Below, in pieces: positions 57,951 to 64,000 of a DNA stretch of 64,000 nt. Under the pieces are notes generated by a model. That model ran no database searches. It worked only from the letters and a program-made list of their open reading frames with translations, and was not told the DNA's origin. A program made the position numbers and the translations under genes. This DNA comes from Bimuria novae-zelandiae CBS 107.79 (lineage: Eukaryota > Ascomycota > Dothideomycetes > Pleosporales > Didymosphaeriaceae), in the NCBI GenBank assembly GCA_010015655.1, contig ML976688.1, forward strand, positions 562,411-626,410, written 5' to 3'. The stretch's first letter is position 1. Each line of letters opens with the position of its first letter.

Positions 57951-60900
57951 TAATTAATAAGGTTAACTATAAATTAGTAAGAGTAATAATAGAGTACCTA
58001 CGCCTTATAAGGTATTTTATTTTATTACTTATCCTTAGGGATAGTAAATTAATTCTTTATAATATATAATAAGCCCTACTATTATGTAAAGTAAGGAAGA
58101 GATAGTATAAAACGTATACTAATAATAAAGCTATATAATCTAGTAGCTAGATAATAGTAGTACCCGCGCGATCTACTACAAAGTAATTAATTATACTTTT
58201 ATAATAAGATCTTACTAGCAATTAATAGCTCCGCGCGATAATAAGAAAAACTAAAAATAATTCTTATTATATAAATAACTTGCAAAGGATATATAGATAT
58301 TAAAAGTAATAGTATAAAAGGAGACTAACCTAGAGTACTAAAATAATAGAATTAATATATTAAAGGCTCTAATAAGCCTGCAACTCTAATTATACGTAGG
58401 CTATATAATTACTAATTTTTATATAATAATCTAGAAGGGTACTACCCTTTTTAGCTTATATATTAAAGATTTTAATAAATAGACGCTATAAGACTTCTCT
58501 ACATTTAAACGCGTATTTAAAAGAGAGTTTATATAAGTACTAGAGGATAAGGGAATTACACTATAATTAAATAGTAAAGGTACCTAAGCTTAGAAGCTAT
58601 ATAATATAGCTTAGGGGAAGGTAAAGAGAGTTACTTATACGTAACTTTTATTACTATATAGGGTTCTACACAAACGTATAAATAACACGCCGCTACTAGA
58701 ATAACCTTCTTAGTAGCTATAGCAAGCACTTATAATTGCACTATAATTAGAGCTACGATACCCCTTGTATAAATAATAAATACTAGTTTACACGTCTATC
58801 GCCGCACTATACCCGTATAGTACACCACTAGTCGAGCCATACCTATTAGAACCACTTATAGGATAGTACCTACCTGCGCAACTTCTATCGCCCTATAACC
58901 TATATAACTTTTTACTACTAAGGGATAGCGTTAATAAACGGCTCCTAGTAGATAAAATAATATAATTTTAGAAGGCATAAAAGAAGGAGAATAACTACTT
59001 AGGCTAGCTATATAATATACTAATAAATAAAATAAGTATATTTATTAATCTATACTAGCGCTTAGATATTTAGGACACTTAGTACGCAGGTATTTTTTTA
59101 AATATCTTAATAGACTATATAAGTGCGTACTACTTATGTAGGATAGGCCCTAGCTATATATAAAAGTTATTATATAAAAACCTAAGTAATTACTTTAATA
59201 CTAACGTTAATTATAGCTAGTACTAAATAGACTAAACGACAATAACCTTTGCATAGTATAGATAAGAAAACCTAAAAAAGACCCTATATAAAGTCCTTAA
59301 GGCTATAATTAATAAGTTTACTCTTATATAAAGATCTCTAGGCCTAGAATTTTAAAGTAAAGTACTACTATATACCGCCATTATACGAGCCTATGAAGGG
59401 TAATTAGAGCTTAAATAAGCTATATTCTTAATTAAACCTTCGTGCGAAGCTCTATTTAGTGACTTTTATATATTACTCTAAGTTATAATTAATAGATAGG
59501 GTAATATATATCTATTTAATCTAGTTAATTTATACTACATAGATTATAGATATAGATTGGCATCCCGTACACGAGAATATACCTAGCTAGGATTTACTCT
59601 ACGTAAAAGAGTTTTCTAAAGATTATATAGACTAAGGTTATTCCTATAATTAATATTAAGACCCTATATAATAGTTAAGAAATACTTTATATATTATAAG
59701 GAAGGATACTAGTTATTTAATTGCTTTTAGACTAACCTTACGCGTGCGACTTAATAATATATTATTATATATAAAGGACTTTATAATAAAATCCCCTTAT
59801 ATAAAGAGGTTATTACGTATATTTAAGAGTTTAAGAGGGGGTCGGAGCATAAAGAAGATAATTCGTACGAAGATAAATTATACATAAATAAAGAAGAAGG
59901 GGAAGAAGCTATCTACTACCTTACTACTATTATATACCTTTACCGTACGACGGGGGAGGATATATATAGTATTAAAGCTAAGGGATATGCTAAATAGTTT
60001 ATTCTTAAAGACTAATACTATACAGCCTACTAAGGAAAACTCTAGGACACAGGTATAGCTAAAGTTTTAATAGTTAAAAGAGCATAACTAGAGGCGTATA
60101 TATAAAAGAATCCTTATATAAAAATTAACTAAATACTAAGCTAAGCTAATATTAGTTTTAGTAGCTAAAGCGTAAAAGAATTAATTCGTACTATGTTATA
60201 AGGCTCTCACACCTTGTTCCGATCCGGGTTAGGGCGGTAAGGTATCGTGGTGCTTCACGGATTATTCAGTGGTACAAGTTGATGCGACACTTAGCGCGGC
60301 TGGACAATCCAATCTTATAACGAGTAAGATAACTATTAATCTATATAGGAGAACGTACTCGCACAGAAGATATTGTAGTTGGCTACGAAGGAAGGAAATA
60401 ACATAAGGAACCGTCCTTGCTATATACCTCCCCTGTCCCATAGAATCCCACGATGTCCCACATCCCTCGTTCCTGGGATTTCCTGGGATATCGTGGGACG
60501 TCACGTGACCCACGTCACGTGGTCTCACGATGTCCCATGGTCTTGGCACCTGGGACGATCTGGGACATTACATAAGCCGAGGTGGGGCCGGCGTGCCGTC
60601 ATAAGGCCTTCTCGTCCCACCCGTCGCCTTCTGGTCCATAACATACTATATAAATTAATAATCCCTTAGATTTATTATATATTATATTCTTAATACGCTA
60701 ACGCCTTTCCTCCTTTACTTTATAAATGTAGATTAACTTAGTGCGTATTTTAATAATATCTTAAATATTATTATACGTAAGGATAGCACGATAGTCCCTA
60801 TTATACGTAAATATGGACACTTGTTCTTTAACGTTAGTAAAAAAAAGCTATATTTTTTTTTACTAAAACTAAACTTCGCCGCCTTTATTAAAGATTTAGA

Positions 60901-63716
60901 TATTCCAGTATAGAATAGCTTTATAAGATACTTATAAGAGCTAGACACGATGTTAATACCTTTATATTAAAAAAAAATAAAAAAATTCTACTATATATAC
61001 TAATTATATAACTAAGCACCATGCTAGTTTAAGTTTTTTATTAAAGATAACTTACACTTTAACTATAAAGTTATTATTAATATCGTATAAATTAGCAATA
61101 AGGACGTACTATATATTATTAATATAATAACTTCCTTTTAGGTAGCTACCTTCTTAAAATCCATGTCCGCACGTGATACATGGGAGGCCCTTAGTAAGTG
61201 CTAGATAAATATATACTAAGGACTACTAGACTATATTATATATAACTTTAGTATAAACTTCGCTTTTAAAGATTTCTAAAACTATGTAAAGATTATAGGA
61301 GCTGTATATAAGTAGATACTAGTTAAGGTATACTAAGTAATAAGGAAGGTTAAACGCGTGCACGCTCTTCTTTATTATATATTTAATATTTTTTAGGCTA
61401 AACTTAGAGACTATACAGATAATAAAGCTATCTTTTAGATAGCTATTAAAGCCCTTAATAATATAGCTAGCCTAAATAGTTTTATACTAACTTTGCTAGT
61501 CTTTAGTGCGTACCTAAGGATTAATTAAGATTTACCACTATTGCCCAATATTACCGTACGAGCCCAGGCCGTACGAAAGGCGATAAAAATGCTATAGAAT
61601 AAATAAGCCAGGGTAGATATTAATCTGGCGATTAACACATAGAATAGCCTAAGATTATACGACGTCTTAAGCCTTCTACTTAGCTCTAAAGTAATGACAT
61701 GAAGGGAAAAGAAGGGATAGATTAGTTTATATAAGATTAAAGGCATTAAGGATAAAGATATTATTATTAAAGTAGAAAATACTCTTATTAAACTCTATTA
61801 TACGCAAGCTAAACCATGTTACTATATAAAAAAAAGATTACTTACTAGTTTTAAGAGCTTATAGATCTAGATAAACTAAAACTAGTACAAAGAGAATAGC
61901 CACCTACTAGGAAAAGAGAAAGGCTAAAGAAAAATACTATATAAAATATTATAATACTAGTAATAAATAACATTTCCTTAAGTAGTAATATTTAAGGCAG
62001 CGACATCCCTATATAAGAGGATAACTAAACTATATAAAGAAGTAATTAGCAGCGCTAGCCTATTAATAAGAATATTTAATAAGTATTCCTTCCTTAAAAG
62101 GAGAAGGATAACTTTATACTAGCTCTAAAACTACGTGCGGATAGTATTATTACTATCTTAAAAGAACCCTTTAAGGAATCTAATTATATAAAAATAAATG
62201 CCCTTATTATAAATAGTATATTTAAAGTTCTATTCTATAACTTATTTAAGTACTTAGGATGGATCTTTAACCTTTGCCTTATATAAGATGTTAAAGGTAA
62301 AACTACTTAACTATATAAAAAGTCCTGCCTAGTTTTTGCTAGCTATTTAAATATAAAATAGGGCGAGATACTTATATAATTACTTATAATTTAAAGCATA
62401 AGCTAGTAATTATTTCTTACTATTAAGGTAAGCCTTAAAGTATTACACGGGATATATTTTAAATTACGTAATATTACTTAGGTATACGTTTAGTCTACTA
62501 ATAAACTGCTTCGCACGCTCTATGCTAAACTACTAAAGGAAATACGCTAGAACTTCTTACTAAACACAATCTTTTATATCGTACGACTACTCTATAGTGT
62601 AGCAGAATCTAGCCTATACTAGTTTAAAATATACTATAACTACTATAAGGACAAGCTTCGCATGCTTATCTTATCGTATAACCTATACTTATTAATTATA
62701 AATAAAGGGAAATATATCTTTAGGATTACTAGCCTATAGACAGACGACACTTTAAGTATTATAACGAAGGATTTCGCACAAAGAGAAGAAAAGGAACTAA
62801 AGAAGGCAAAGCTCTATATAAAGGATAAACTATCCTAGTAAAGAAGTAGCCTATTAAGTTTAATAGTAGTAGGATTAAACTTACGCACAATAAAATAATT
62901 CTTACTTAAAAAGAATAAGTAAGCTACCTTCGCACGATTAATCTAGAAGATAAGGATACTATATAATAATATATTAAGTAGCGTGCAAGAGGTGCATATA
63001 TCGCATTTATATATTAACTAGAGGTAGTATTTAATTTATCTATTATTATATAAACTATGGATTCTTCGCACAACGACATTAAGGTACTTAACGTATAAAT
63101 TTAGTAGTAAATTAATAATAGCAGGCGCGGTTTTACTTTTATATTATTATAGCTTAATCGTGCGAAGCTATTTATCTTTATAGATAGCTTATTTACTAAT
63201 AATAAGGACTCAAGCTTATAGCTTAGTTTCCTTATTATGCTAGGCACTAAGCACCATATAAAGGTTAAATATAATATTAAAATCCTTAGGAATATCGTGC
63301 ACTAGAATTCTACTAAGTATAAAAAGGTAATAAGGAGTATTATTACGAGTAAACTATATAGCATAGTTAGAGGTTTTAATAATGCTATTACTCTTAGTAT
63401 AACTTTTTAATAGATTATACGCACTCTTAACCTGCCTATAATTTTTATAGTTATTTATATAAATTTAAAGTTACTATATAATTGCCTAGTTAAGCTAGGG
63501 ACTATAAATAAGAAGAGGCTTATAATTAATATTATATTACTTAGGGAATCGTACGAAAATAAGGAGATTATAGAGATTTAGTAAATTAATAATAAAAATA
63601 ACCCTACTAATGCCTGTATAAAGAAGACTCTAAACTAGACCCTTAAATCCTTAGTTTTAACTAACTATTTAGTAATTATTATAGAAGTATTAGTAGACTG
63701 TCTAGAGCCTGCATAA
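57951..63716 (+). pseudogene. Copia-4 gag-pol polyprotein, decayed and split
   Basis: Gag includes a zinc-knuckle remnant near 59670 (KKYFIYYKEGY, Cys positions now Tyr). A protease DTGIAKVLIVKRA is near 60045. After the nested LTR the integrase resumes: FFIKDNLHFNYKVIINIV near 61030, SMSARDTWEALSKC near 61160, RKVKRVHALLYYIF near 61340, and LNSFILTLLVFSAYLRIN near 61470-61530. The C-terminal RNase H end near 63440-63716 (YNCLVKLGTINKKRLIINII, NNPTNACIKKTLN) matches copia-2 and copia-3, and a TAA at 63714-63716 ends it. Frequent TA-type stops; inactive. Confidence 0.82.
60194..60643 (+). repeat. Solo LTR-D, related to the gypsy-1 LTR, little mutated
   Basis: 450 bp, TGTTATAAGG...CCATAACA, with exact duplication TACTA (60189-60193 and 60644-60648). 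Its first about 180 bases align with the gypsy-1 LTRs and give what the unmutated gypsy-1 LTR must have looked like. From about 60380 it differs and is packed with copies of GGGAY/TCCCA words and a CACGTGACCCACGTCACGTG core near 60503. The frames at 60262-60669 only cross this LTR. Confidence 0.93.
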
Positions 63717-64000
63717 AAGGGTACTAACTAACTAAGTTTTTATATAAGACTATTTCCTTTATACACACATTTATGTAAGTTATTTATTTTAAGATTATCC
63801 TATTTAACTACTATACAAAAAAAAGAGCTTGGGAATTATATAATAAAATTTATAAAGAAGGATACTAAAGAATAAAAAGTAAAAAGAGAGGGGAAACTAT
63901 AGTATTACTAAGGCAAGTTATTTATAGGAGAATAGGTAGTACGTAATTAGAGGGACCTATATAAAAGAGAAGGAGGTAACTAGTATAAAATGCAACTCTT
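63717..64000. other. AT-rich sequence after the copia-4 coding end
   Basis: No gene or LTR recognised. In copia-3 the 3' LTR follows the coding end after about 27 bp, so this stretch is either a longer untranslated region or another insertion. Confidence 0.4.

Larger units (their letters stand above)
57686..64000 (+). mobile_element. Copia-4 LTR retrotransposon, 3' LTR beyond the window
   Basis: The proposed 5' LTR is 57686-57938 (TGTCCGTACGC...TTTAACA), followed by the same CTAATTAGTAAT leader found after the copia-2 and copia-3 LTRs. A gag-pol remnant extends to about 63716, interrupted by a solo LTR at 60194-60643. No second LTR is visible before 64000, so LTR limits rest on the leader match and TG...CA ends only. 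Confidence 0.75.

Noticed and set aside
1..64000. Giant cargo transposon (Starship-like) or biosynthetic cluster
   Set aside because: No tyrosine recombinase, cargo genes or biosynthetic domains seen; the length is explained by nested ordinary elements.
1..64000. CRISPR arrays, tRNA and rRNA genes
   Set aside because: Direct repeats present are TIR units, LTRs and AATC runs. I recognised no tRNA or rRNA by eye, though a covariance-model scan would be decisive.

Overview
The window reads as a transposon graveyard in a filamentous ascomycete; a Dothideomycete-type genome with AT-rich, RIP-mutated blocks is my best guess. Three things point there: Tad-like LINEs, Tc1/mariner, pogo/Fot1, copia and chromodomain gypsy elements; spliceosomal introns with CTGAC branch sites; and pervasive C-to-T / G-to-A decay that removes CA/TG dinucleotides and turns Gln and Trp codons into stops while leaving CG largely intact. 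That decay is the signature of repeat-induced point mutation (RIP). Almost every protein-coding trace is therefore a pseudogene.

Layout. 1-4470 is a LINE (LINE-1, cut by the window edge), split near its 3' end by a 1.3-kb Tc1/mariner element (2911-4226). About 4490 to about 52990 is one second LINE (LINE-2, roughly 5.4 kb of own sequence) blown up to 48 kb by nested insertions. These are a pogo/Fot1-like element (5337-12429) holding copia-1 (7083-12291); copia-2 (14787-20997, minus strand); a piggyBac-like element (23126-25731) holding a solo LTR; and a second pogo-like element, X (25734-52750). X in turn contains gypsy-1 (with a solo LTR in its own LTR), gypsy-2 (containing copia-3), a solo LTR, a nearly intact mariner-like element Y, and another solo LTR split by a third pogo-like element Z. 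Nesting reaches four levels. I fixed most boundaries by matching LTRs or TIRs plus exact target-site duplications (TSDs), and checked several by seeing the host element's reading frame resume across the insertion.

52990-55020 is a small island of ordinary, unmutated DNA. It has one convincing cellular gene: a three-exon gene for a secreted, Thr- and Cys-rich, hydrophobin-like protein (53108-54051). It also has one doubtful ORF.

55021-64000 is again AT-rich. It holds a truncated minus-strand second copy of gypsy-2 with a solo LTR in it, and then copia-4 (57686 to beyond the window end) interrupted by a little-mutated solo LTR related to gypsy-1.

The parts do not form a pathway. They record successive bursts of transposition and inactivation beside a candidate secreted-protein gene. 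The less expected points are the TA target site of the piggyBac-like element, two TA-inserting elements abutting on one TA, a probable extra ORF downstream of the gypsy-2 chromodomain, and sharply bounded unmutated patches inside mutated elements.
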